A model generated the notes under the pieces. It saw nothing but the letters and a program-made list of their open reading frames with translations. It was not told the origin of the DNA and did not search any database. Both the position numbers and the translations under genes were made by a program. From a bacterium (GTDB taxonomy: Bacteria > Desulfobacterota > GWC2-55-46), in contig DAIDBB010000366.1 of NCBI GenBank assembly GCA_027310325.1, positions 1 through 8,516 of the forward strand: DNA of 8,516 bases, in the 5' to 3' direction. This document shows, in pieces, positions 1 to 6,785 of this stretch; positions within the stretch are counted from its first letter, which is position 1; each line of letters starts with the position of its first letter.

Positions 1-1
1 G

Positions 2-3000
2 AGCAATACCTGGTCAGTGCAGGTTGCCGCATATGACAACAACTACAATCAGAGCGCCCTTTCTGCGTCTGTAGCCGGGACTTCCACCGTAAACGACAAC
101 TTCGCCGATACGACGCAAAACGGCACAGCCATTTTTGCCTCAAAACCTACTCCCGTTACCGGCCTGACGGCCACGGCGAGCGCCTCAGACCCCGGCAAAG
201 TCACTTTGAACTGGACCTACGATTTGGCGACAAACCCCGATGTCGTTGGCTTCAGGGTCTACAGGAGCACCCAGCCTTTCTCGGCTTACCCGATAATCCC
301 CGGCGGAAACATCAAGATGATAGCGACGGAGCCTGGGCTCTCCGCTAACACCATCGGCCCATCGGCCACTTCATTCACCGACAGCGACCCGAGCCTTGTC
401 GGGTGCAATACTTATTACTACGCGGTAACCCCTGTCAACTGCGACACTACTCTGATAGAAAATGCCCCTTCGCCGGCGCAGGCGAATATAACGCAGGGGC
501 CATACGCGCAGCCGGATTACGCCGCCACCTGCGGCGACGGGACCAACTCGTGCACGGCAGGAACGGGCTTTGCCGCCGTTGCCGGTTCAAGGACCCAGCC
601 TTACGACATCAACCCTCCCAGCCCCCCGCAGGCCTTCAGCGCCAGGGCTGGTTGGCAGAGGGTAGCGCTTTCATTCACACAGCCGGGTGATTCGGACCTG
701 GCCCGGACCTGCATTTACGGCAACACCGGGAATGCCCCTCCCGTCCTTCAGACGAACACCACGGCGTACCCGCTCGTAGGCGGATGTTACCAGATAAATA
801 CAAGCGCGACCCCAGGCGCGGTACGTCTGTATGAGAATAGCGGCATATTCCCGAACCCGCCTTTTGTCCAGAGCTCGACCTCATCATTCTGGAACAACTC
901 CCTGACGGGACTGACGAGCATACCGTCTCTGGCGAACCTCATGACTTATTCTTATACGGCCGTGGCCTTTGACCAGTGCGGCAACGGCTCGTCGCCGGCG
1001 GCGGCGCAGGCGACTACCACGCTTTGCGGCGAGGACCCGCCGGTTTGCCCCACTACCGATTCTACGGGTTATTGCCAGGCTGCCCCCGGAAAGCCACCGG
1101 CTCCGTCAGCCCCGGCCGCAGGCATTCAACCGGTGTCGGTCTGCGCCAACCCCGTTACGCTCACGTGGACGGCCGTATCAAGCGACCTCACGCAGCCGTC
1201 GAGGGAAACCAACCCGTACGACCTGGCCGGATACAGGATATTGAGGAGCACGGACCAGACGAACTGGACGGTTTTAAACCCGTCGGCGCCTTTCTGGGGA
1301 AATACTTTTGACGACGCCGGTATAAGCGACGGCGGGACGTACTACTACAAGATAGCCTCGACCGACTGCCCGTACGAGAAGAACAACCCGTCGCAGGCCC
1401 AGATCCTGGACGATGTAAAAAACGGCTATCTGAAGTCGCTATCTGCAGGCCCGGCATATCCGGGACTTCTCGACAGGGACATGAGGTGCGTCGGCTCGGG
1501 GAGCTGCACAAAGACCAACCACAGGGAGGTCGTTACCGGCGTTACGCTGGATAACTCCGCCGGGAACGGCGACAATAGCACGGCAACTCGTCTGCCCGAG
1601 CATAATACCGTGACCATTTTCTTCAACAACACGAGCGCGAGCACGATGACGGTGAAGAACCTGTCCCTGAGCTGGACCAACGCCGCGGCCATCTTGGCGC
1701 AGGTCACGATAGGCGGCGGAAGGAGCGGCATGGGAGAGTATTCCACGTCCGTGCCTCCGGGCCAGACCACCGCTGTTACCGGAAACCCGCCTTACGCGGC
1801 AGCCGTCGCCAACATAACCCTTACGCCAGCGCAGATACCGGCGGGGGCCCGCTATGTCCCGATAACGTTTAAGTTCCTGGACTCTGTTGGGAATCCCGTG
1901 GATGAGAGGCTCGATGCGCTTCTTGTGACGTTAAGCGTGCAGAACGACGCTACAAGCACGGAGAACTGCCCGTCTTATCTCACGGTCTCCAAGGTATCCG
2001 AAGGCGTTTTCGTGCCGAACGGTCCTGTCGTACTGGGCACCATTCAAAACCAGCCTTCGAATCCCACGACAGGTTTTGCCGTACCGGGCCCGTCCGGCCT
2101 GAATACCGTACCCTCGGGTGCGAATGCGCCGATACTCGTCGGTGCTGATGTCGGCGTGATCGTTTCGTCAAACGTCGCGGCAACGACGTTGAACGAAGAT
2201 ACCGGGACCATGGTGCCCATCTCAAAGGCCAGCCTATACTACGCGGTTACGGCCAACACGGTCACGACGGCCCCGGCGTCCGGGTATACCAAGGTTGCCA
2301 TGACCAACGCGAGCGGGAATACCTGGAATGGAACGGTCCCGGCCAACGACGGCGAGAGGATATGGTATTACGTGGTCGCTACAGACGCCGACGGCAACTT
2401 CTCGAGGGACCCTGACTTTAGCGCCGGCGCTTATGTCTACGACCAGCAGAACTTCGACCCGTGCAAGGTCACCCCGAGCGCTCCGACTGGCCTTACGGCC
2501 TCGGCAGCCGGGACCACCGTCACGCTTTCATGGAACGCCGTCACGACATACACGAACGGCGCGGCCGTAAACCCGTTGGATGCGATAAAATACAGGATAT
2601 TCAGGAACGGCGTCCAGGTAGGAACGGACCAGTCCGGCACGTCATATACGGATTCCGGCCTTACGAATAACCTCATATATAACTACTCGGTCGAGGCCGT
2701 AAATTCCTGTTCGAACCCCGGCCCCAGGGTAAGCGCGCTTTCGACCAACGCAACGGCCTGCGTGGGCGTCACCGGGCAGGCGAGCCTTACCGTGACCCCG
2801 ACGACGATTTACAGGGGGCAGAGCTATAGCGTCACGATCGTAGACTGCTTCGCGGCAAGCGGCTCATACGCGTCGTCCGTCGAGACGATAAACCAGTCGC
2901 CCGCGTTCCTGGGCTTCAGCAATACGGCCACAGGCTCAGGCGCGGTATTCAGCCCGACCATAACCGAGACAGGGCCCGCTACCGGAACGTTCCCGATAAC

Positions 3001-3484
3001 GATAACGACGACGTCCAATTCCTCGGACACGACTAAGCTCTATACGAACCCGTCGGATACCATAAACGTCTTCTATCAGTACGCGAGCCCGTCGTTGAGG
3101 ACCGTAAACGTCGTGGTCGACCCGTGCTCCGATACGCCGAACGCCCCGACGGGCCTTACGGGTTCTACGTCCGGCAGCGGCAGTACCTATAACGCCAATA
3201 TCTCATGGGTAGCGCCCACTAAGAACACGGACGGCACTGCGCTTACTGACCTTGCCGGATACAATATCTACATGAAGGCCTGCGGCAACGCGACCTGCAC
3301 GGCGAAAAACGACCCGATCGTAAACTGGAATCTGAATACGAGCGTAGGGGCGGGCACAACGTCGGCTTCCATCCCTCTAAAAAATGGCAAGCCGAGCGCT
3401 ACGACGTACTTCTTCAGGATAACGGCTTATGACACGTGCAGCACGCCAAAAGAAAGCGTGTATTCCAACGTATGGAACAACTAA
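2..3484 (+). CDS. Large secreted fibronectin type III / Ig-like multidomain protein, 3' part (start outside window)
   Basis: The frame is open from base 2, so the gene begins upstream. The GTG at 17 is only an internal valine and is residue 1 in the numbering used here. The visible 1,160 codons are a string of beta-sandwich modules. Fibronectin type III-like domains lie at about 43-155, 199-335, 357-460, 815-905 and 1036-1155. Other Ig-like stretches lie at about 506-657, 735-798 and 920-1035; the last contains ITETGPATGTF, a phrase I associate with large bacterial surface proteins. The first residues (WSVQVAAYDNN) look like the last strand of another such domain. About 23 cysteines, many at domain edges, argue for an oxidised extracytoplasmic location. 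I see no C-terminal membrane anchor, sorting signal or PilY1 beta-propeller. The pilin gene 9 bp downstream suggests a pilus-associated adhesin or tip protein. That role is inferred from context; the domain type is well supported. Confidence 0.85.
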   Translation, partial: SNTWSVQVAAYDNNYNQSALSASVAGTSTVNDNFADTTQNGTAIFASKPTPVTGLTATASASDPGKVTLNWTYDLATNPDVVGFRVYRSTQPFSAYPIIPGGNIKMIATEPGLSANTIGPSATSFTDSDPSLVGCNTYYYAVTPVNCDTTLIENAPSPAQANITQGPYAQPDYAATCGDGTNSCTAGTGFAAVAGSRTQPYDINPPSPPQAFSARAGWQRVALSFTQPGDSDLARTCIYGNTGNAPPVLQTNTTAYPLVGGCYQINTSATPGAVRLYENSGIFPNPPFVQSSTSSFWNNSLTGLTSIPSLANLMTYSYTAVAFDQCGNGSSPAAAQATTTLCGEDPPVCPTTDSTGYCQAAPGKPPAPSAPAAGIQPVSVCANPVTLTWTAVSSDLTQPSRETNPYDLAGYRILRSTDQTNWTVLNPSAPFWGNTFDDAGISDGGTYYYKIASTDCPYEKNNPSQAQILDDVKNGYLKSLSAGPAYPGLLDRDMRCVGSGSCTKTNHREVVTGVTLDNSAGNGDNSTATRLPEHNTVTIFFNNTSASTMTVKNLSLSWTNAAAILAQVTIGGGRSGMGEYSTSVPPGQTTAVTGNPPYAAAVANITLTPAQIPAGARYVPITFKFLDSVGNPVDERLDALLVTLSVQNDATSTENCPSYLTVSKVSEGVFVPNGPVVLGTIQNQPSNPTTGFAVPGPSGLNTVPSGANAPILVGADVGVIVSSNVAATTLNEDTGTMVPISKASLYYAVTANTVTTAPASGYTKVAMTNASGNTWNGTVPANDGERIWYYVVATDADGNFSRDPDFSAGAYVYDQQNFDPCKVTPSAPTGLTASAAGTTVTLSWNAVTTYTNGAAVNPLDAIKYRIFRNGVQVGTDQSGTSYTDSGLTNNLIYNYSVEAVNSCSNPGPRVSALSTNATACVGVTGQASLTVTPTTIYRGQSYSVTIVDCFAASGSYASSVETINQSPAFLGFSNTATGSGAVFSPTITETGPATGTFPITITTTSNSSDTTKLYTNPSDTINVFYQYASPSLRTVNVVVDPCSDTPNAPTGLTGSTSGSGSTYNANISWVAPTKNTDGTALTDLAGYNIYMKACGNATCTAKNDPIVNWNLNTSVGAGTTSASIPLKNGKPSATTYFFRITAYDTCSTPKESVYSNVWNN

Positions 3485-3493
3485 ACGAAAACT

Positions 3494-4705
3494 ATGAAAA
3501 CGACCGATAGCATAAGAAACGAAAAAGGCTTTATCCTCGTCCTTGCCCTTATCGTAATGGCGGCGATGACGGCGATAGGCCTGGCGATAATAACCTCCTC
3601 GACAACCGATATGCTCATTTCGAGGAACGAGACCGAGGCGAAGAAGGCCTTTTATCTCGCCGAGGCGGGGGTCCAGGAGGCGCTCGGGAGGATGCGCCTC
3701 GCAAATACCGGGAGGTTTATAGGCGAGAACTCCGCCCAGAGGGCCGGCAGGATCGCAAACGGCGATATGCCCGGGGGAGGGGGCATGGCGCCTCAGACCT
3801 TTACGTCATCGGACCTGTCGTCACAATCACCAAATCCGCTCCAGAGCCTGAACGGTTCATACAGCGTTACGGTCAAGTATGCAGCCGCGGACGGAAGCAC
3901 ATGGTGCTACGGGCCCGCTTCCCCGTTTAATACCTGCGACGGAAGGGTGATCTTATACGGCCAGAACTACTCGTTCCCTGCAAATTCGCCTCCGAAGGGG
4001 ATAGTGCCCGTGTATCAGATCGACTCGACCGGGACGACGGCTTCCCTGACTTCGGCGGCCATCCGGGAGTACGTGACCTCTGTAAGCCTTAACGTCATCC
4101 CGCCGGCGGGGGACGTATATTCAAATAGCGATATAGGCGTGGGCGGGTCAGCCACCATAACCACAACTGATCCCCTGGCGTGCGCGTGCGGCCAAAACAG
4201 CGCCAATTGCAGCGCTCCATGCACCTCGGCGCCGACCACTTACGCTAACATGAATAATTACCTGGGGCTGCCTACCGCTGACCTTAAACAATACGCGGAT
4301 TACGCGTATACAGGGGGTGGGACTTACAGCAATACATGGGGAACGCCATGCAGCCCGGCTACCGGAAGTAATGTCGCCCCGCACATATGCGATAACCCCG
4401 GCGCCCTGGTGTACATCGATAACCTCGGAAGCACGACAGCCACACTGCACGTCCAGGGCCGCGGCATACTGATAATAACAGGGAACGCCAAGATAAACGC
4501 CAGCAACGACGTAGAGTGGGAAGGGATGATATATATCATGGGCAGCCTCGACGGCAACGGTACGGCCAACGTATACGGCACCATGATGGCAAACAACGCA
4601 GTGAACTTCAACGGTACCATCAACATTTATGGAAGCCAGGACGTGGCCACCAGCGTCGCCATGGATATCTCGCTGCCCAAGGAGCTAAGGTGGGCCAAAA
4701 GATAG
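3494..4705 (+). CDS. PilX/GspK-type minor pilin with beta-rich C-terminal domain
   Basis: This 403-aa protein opens with a short basic leader ending K11-G12 | F13, a class III prepilin peptidase site. A hydrophobic helix (about 14-35) and the sequence AKKAFYLAEAGVQEAL (49-64) follow, as in PilX_N proteins. Mature position 5 is Leu17, not the usual Glu; GspK-like tip pseudopilins also lack it. The ectodomain has eight cysteines (138, 148, 230, 232, 239, 243, 286, 299), enough for four disulfides. Residues 303-385 are short beta strands rich in Gly and Asn (GILIITGNAKI, MIYIMGSLDG, TINIYGSQD) and resemble a solenoid. Its likely job is to prime or cap the pilus after leader cleavage at the inner membrane. 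The start follows the upstream stop by 9 bp and has no clear Shine-Dalgarno sequence, so translational coupling is likely. Typical PilX is shorter, so the C-terminal domain is an addition. Family call firm; role inferred. Confidence 0.88.
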   Translation: MKTTDSIRNEKGFILVLALIVMAAMTAIGLAIITSSTTDMLISRNETEAKKAFYLAEAGVQEALGRMRLANTGRFIGENSAQRAGRIANGDMPGGGGMAPQTFTSSDLSSQSPNPLQSLNGSYSVTVKYAAADGSTWCYGPASPFNTCDGRVILYGQNYSFPANSPPKGIVPVYQIDSTGTTASLTSAAIREYVTSVSLNVIPPAGDVYSNSDIGVGGSATITTTDPLACACGQNSANCSAPCTSAPTTYANMNNYLGLPTADLKQYADYAYTGGGTYSNTWGTPCSPATGSNVAPHICDNPGALVYIDNLGSTTATLHVQGRGILIITGNAKINASNDVEWEGMIYIMGSLDGNGTANVYGTMMANNAVNFNGTINIYGSQDVATSVAMDISLPKELRWAKR

Positions 4706-4712
4706 GCTGAAT

Positions 4713-4754
4713 CGAGGCGAAAAATATGCGGAGGACCACGCCACGTTTTTTTTT
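4713..4754 (+). terminator. Likely rho-independent terminator after the minor pilin gene
   Basis: CGAGGCG (4713-4719) can pair with CGCCACG (4739-4745) as a 7-bp stem with one A-A mismatch and a 19-nt loop, followed directly by nine T residues (4746-4754). The stem is short and the loop large. Even so, the position 8 bases after the stop codon and the uninterrupted T tract support a terminator that separates the pilin unit from the regulator-pilM operon. Confidence 0.55.
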
Positions 4755-4784
4755 ATTTAAAACAAATTATATCTAATTATAGTC

Positions 4785-4799
4785 AATTTAAAAAAAAAG
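4785..4799 (+). promoter_or_regulatory. A-tract / UP-element-like sequence
   Basis: AATTT followed by a run of nine or more A residues lies immediately upstream of the -35 box. AT tracts in this position commonly bind the RNA polymerase alpha subunit or bend DNA and raise promoter strength. The call rests only on composition and position. Confidence 0.4.
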
Positions 4800-4828
4800 T
4801 TGACAAATTATCCGGAATGGTCTATATA
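4800..4828 (+). promoter_or_regulatory. Sigma-70-type promoter of the regulator-pilMNOPQ operon
   Basis: TTGACA (4800-4805) matches the -35 consensus exactly. It is followed by a 17-bp spacer and TATATA (4823-4828), a four-of-six match to TATAAT. Transcription would start near 4835 and leave a leader of about 113 nt before the regulator start codon. It is the best promoter I can find in the window and lies between a terminator and the first gene of the operon. Confidence 0.65.
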
Positions 4829-4833
4829 TAGAC
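4820..4833. promoter_or_regulatory. Perfect 14-bp palindrome over the -10 box, candidate operator
   Basis: GTCTATATATAGAC is a perfect inverted repeat that covers the whole -10 box and the bases just after it. A dimeric repressor bound here would block RNA polymerase. The nearest candidate ligand is the small helix-turn-helix protein encoded about 115 bp downstream. The symmetry is seen directly; the operator role is an inference. Confidence 0.5.
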
Positions 4834-4844
4834 GCAATTTGTAT

Positions 4845-4870
4845 AAACTGTAGCATTTTAAAAACAGTTT
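4845..4870 (+). repeat. 7-bp inverted repeat in the predicted leader
   Basis: AAACTGT (4845-4851) and ACAGTTT (4864-4870) are exact inverted repeats around a 12-nt AT-rich centre, just downstream of the predicted transcription start. They could form a weak hairpin in the mRNA leader or a second protein-binding site. No T tract typical of an attenuator follows. Confidence 0.4.
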
Positions 4871-4947
4871 TAAAAAATTGCGAGGTAGATAAAAAATAAA
4901 TCAAGTTTCCGTAAAAAAAACCGAAGTGTGACTTAGGTGCTTGTCTT

Positions 4948-5145
4948 ATGGCGAAGAATAATTTAAAAATCATACGGGAGAACATGCTGCTGAGTAAGGC
5001 CGAGCTCGCCAGAAAGGCAGGTATCTCGCCCCTGACGATCGACAGGATAGAGAGGGGTTTCCCGTGCAGGGTCGATACGAAGAGAAAGATAATAAACGCC
5101 CTTGGATTGAAGCTCACCGACAAGAAAAGGGTCTTCGGGGACTGA
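4948..5145 (+). CDS. Small XRE-family helix-turn-helix regulator heading the pilMNOPQ operon
   Basis: This 65-aa protein is almost entirely one helix-turn-helix of the XRE/Cro-CI type. Helix 2 is about residues 16-25 (SKAELARKAG) and recognition helix 3 about 27-37 (SPLTIDRIERG); conserved Leu/Ala and Ile/Glu-Arg-Gly positions are present. A further helix (44-53) and a basic tail follow, with no separate ligand or dimerisation domain. The ATG at 4948 has AGGTG at 4935-4939, 8 nt upstream. The gene ends 10 bp before pilM, whose Shine-Dalgarno lies just after its stop, so the two are co-transcribed. This context suggests a dedicated local regulator of pilus assembly genes, possibly autoregulatory through the palindrome on the promoter. 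DNA binding is well supported by the fold; target and sign of regulation are inferred. Confidence 0.85.
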   Translation: MAKNNLKIIRENMLLSKAELARKAGISPLTIDRIERGFPCRVDTKRKIINALGLKLTDKKRVFGD

Positions 5146-5155
5146 AGAGGAACAG

Positions 5156-6214
5156 ATGAACTTCTCGTTCGCAAAGAATAAAAACGCCATAGCGCTCGAC
5201 ATAGGCTCCAGTTCGGTAAAGGTCGTGCAGATGAGCCAGACCAAGAGGGGATGGGAGCTTGTAAAGGCCGGTTTCGCGGAGCTCCCGCCGGAGGCCATAG
5301 TCGACGGCTCGATCATAGACTCCATGACGGTCACGAACACCGTTAAGGACCTCATCAAGGAACAGAGCATAAGCGTAAAGGACACCGTCTCTTCCCTCAC
5401 GGGCCATTCGGTCATCATCAAAAAGGTCAGTTTCCCGGCCATGTCCGAGGAAGAGCTCGCCGATTCCATCCAGTGGGAGGCCGAGCAGTACATCCCGTTC
5501 CCGATAATCGACGTAAATATAGACTTCCAGATACTCGGCGCCGATACAGAGGGCAGGGGACAGATGGACGTGATGCTTGTGGCCGTCAAGAAGGACGTCA
5601 TAAACGATTATACCAACGTCATAAAGGAAGCCGGGCTTAACCCTGTCGTCATAGACGTCGATTCCTTCGCCCTTGAGAACATGATGGAGATAAATTATCC
5701 CGTAGTCCCGGGCGAGAACACCGCAATGGTAAACATAGGGGCCAGCATAACGAGCATAAGCGTCATATTCGGCGGACTCACCATATTTACAAGGTCGATC
5801 CCCATGGGAGGCAACCAGTTTACCGAGGAGATACAGAGGCAGTTGAATATAAGCTTCAAGGACGCGGAAGACCTGAAGACAGGGAAAAAGGCAGAGGCGG
5901 GCGCTTCCGCTTCCCAGGCCATCGAGACCGTATCGACCAACCTTGCCTTTGAGGTCAAAAGGTCTCTGGACTTCTTCCTCGGGGGGAGCCAGGGCTCTTA
6001 TGTAAACAAGATCTATTTGAGCGGCGGCGGCTCGAAGACGGCCGGGCTGCCCGCTTTCATGCAGGACAAGACGTCCATACCCGTCGAGATGGCGGACCCC
6101 TTTAAGAACGTCGCGATAAAGGGGAAGGAAATTGACAGGGAAAGCCTCAAAGGAATGGCGCCGTTCTTCGGTGTCGCCGTGGGGCTTGCCACAAGGAGGT
6201 TGGGCGACAGATGA
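5156..6214 (+). CDS. pilM: Type IV pilus assembly protein PilM (actin-like ATPase)
   Basis: PilM is the cytoplasmic actin/FtsA-like component of the T4P alignment subcomplex. It binds ATP and the N-terminal tail of PilN and so connects the cytoplasmic motor to the envelope-spanning complex. The 352-aa length is normal. The nucleotide-binding fold shows at IALDIGSSSVKVVQM (12-26, phosphate 1), VNIGASITSISV (192-203, phosphate 2) and YLSGGGSKTAGL (287-298, adenosine). The family signature IQWEAEQYIPFP lies at 105-116. The start at 5156 puts GAGG (5147-5150) 5 nt upstream. The stop overlaps the pilN start as ATGA, implying translational coupling. I see nothing missing or disrupted. Confidence 0.96.
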   Translation: MNFSFAKNKNAIALDIGSSSVKVVQMSQTKRGWELVKAGFAELPPEAIVDGSIIDSMTVTNTVKDLIKEQSISVKDTVSSLTGHSVIIKKVSFPAMSEEELADSIQWEAEQYIPFPIIDVNIDFQILGADTEGRGQMDVMLVAVKKDVINDYTNVIKEAGLNPVVIDVDSFALENMMEINYPVVPGENTAMVNIGASITSISVIFGGLTIFTRSIPMGGNQFTEEIQRQLNISFKDAEDLKTGKKAEAGASASQAIETVSTNLAFEVKRSLDFFLGGSQGSYVNKIYLSGGGSKTAGLPAFMQDKTSIPVEMADPFKNVAIKGKEIDRESLKGMAPFFGVAVGLATRRLGDR

Positions 6215-6759
6215 TCCGCATAAACCTTCTACCGGTAAGGGCCGCCAGGAAAAAGGAGTCGGTAAGGTTCCAGCTGACCGTTGCCGGCCTTATAACGTTT
6301 TTCGTCTTCGCCCTTTCGTTGGCCGGCTATTTTACGTTAAGGGGCGAGGCCTCGTCATTATCCGAAGACATAACCAGGGGCAACCAGGAGCTTGAGGAAC
6401 TCAAGAAGAAAATAGGAGAGCTTGCCAAGATAAAGGAACAGAAAAAGGTCGTCGAGGAGAAGCTTCACGTAATTGACAACCTCAAGGCGGCAAAAACAGG
6501 CCCTGTGAAGCTTTTTAAGAACCTGAGCGACGCAGTGCCTGAACGGGCGTGGCTCCAGTCATTGAAAGATGACGGGCACATTGTGGTCCTCCAGGGATTT
6601 GCCTCCGACGACGAGACGGTGGCGGAATTCATGAGAAGGCTGCAGAAGATAAGCGACCTTGGAGCCGTAGAACTTGAGGTCGCGCAGAGGACTACCGAGA
6701 ATGAAACCAAGGCTGATCTTGTGTCTTTTACCATAAGGCTTGAAAAACCCAGAAAGTAG
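6211..6759 (+). CDS. pilN: Type IV pilus assembly protein PilN
   Basis: PilN is a bitopic inner-membrane protein. Its short cytoplasmic tail docks on PilM and its periplasmic part heterodimerises with PilO. The 182-aa protein opens with MIRINLLP, the conserved PilM-binding motif (INLLP at 4-8). A basic stretch, one transmembrane helix (about 21-43), a charged coiled coil (about 46-90) and a ferredoxin-like periplasmic domain (about 97-177, including VPERAWLQSL and LQGFASDDETVAEF) follow. The start overlaps the pilM stop by four bases. A strong Shine-Dalgarno (AAGGAGGT, 6193-6200) sits inside the end of pilM, 10 nt from the ATG. All expected parts are present. Confidence 0.95.
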   Translation: MIRINLLPVRAARKKESVRFQLTVAGLITFFVFALSLAGYFTLRGEASSLSEDITRGNQELEELKKKIGELAKIKEQKKVVEEKLHVIDNLKAAKTGPVKLFKNLSDAVPERAWLQSLKDDGHIVVLQGFASDDETVAEFMRRLQKISDLGAVELEVAQRTTENETKADLVSFTIRLEKPRK

Positions 6760-6785
6760 TTGAGATCGGGGAGATAAGACCGGCT

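Larger units (their letters stand above)
4706..4947. other. AT-rich intergenic control region
   Basis: These 242 bases hold no credible gene. From about 4746 to 4920 the sequence is strikingly AT-rich compared with the GC-rich coding DNA on both sides. It contains a terminator, an A-tract, a sigma-70-type promoter, a palindrome, a 9-bp direct repeat (ACAAATTAT at 4762-4770 and 4803-4811, 41 bp apart) and a pair of TTTTAAAAA repeats (4856-4864 and 4868-4876). I read it as the regulatory hub for the operon that follows. Confidence 0.8.

Noticed and set aside
17..19. GTG at 17 as the start of the fibronectin protein
   Set aside because: The frame continues upstream to the window edge, the sequence there is the end of a domain, and there is no signal peptide or ribosome binding site. 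The gene is 5'-truncated by the window.
2..3484. Calling the fibronectin protein PilY1
   Set aside because: No beta-propeller or von Willebrand A domain is visible. Position beside a pilX-like gene alone is not enough.
4835..4947. c-di-GMP / cGAMP (GEMM-type) riboswitch before the pil operon
   Set aside because: Such riboswitches precede some pilus genes in Geobacter-like bacteria, so I looked for the conserved core and paired stems. The leader is AT-rich and lacks them.
4706..4947. Sigma-54 promoter
   Set aside because: No GG-N10-GC spaced element of the TGGCAC-N5-TTGCW type is present; the TTGACA/TATATA pair fits sigma-70.
4788..5174. 128-codon antisense frame covering the AT-rich gap and regulator, rich in Phe and Leu
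   Set aside because: The hydrophobic look comes from reading A-tracts as TTT codons. No membrane-protein pattern or plausible start context.
4963..5601. 212-codon antisense open frame across the regulator and pilM
   Set aside because: It lies opposite two clearly coding genes. Its protein has no recognisable fold, and long antisense frames are expected from this codon usage.
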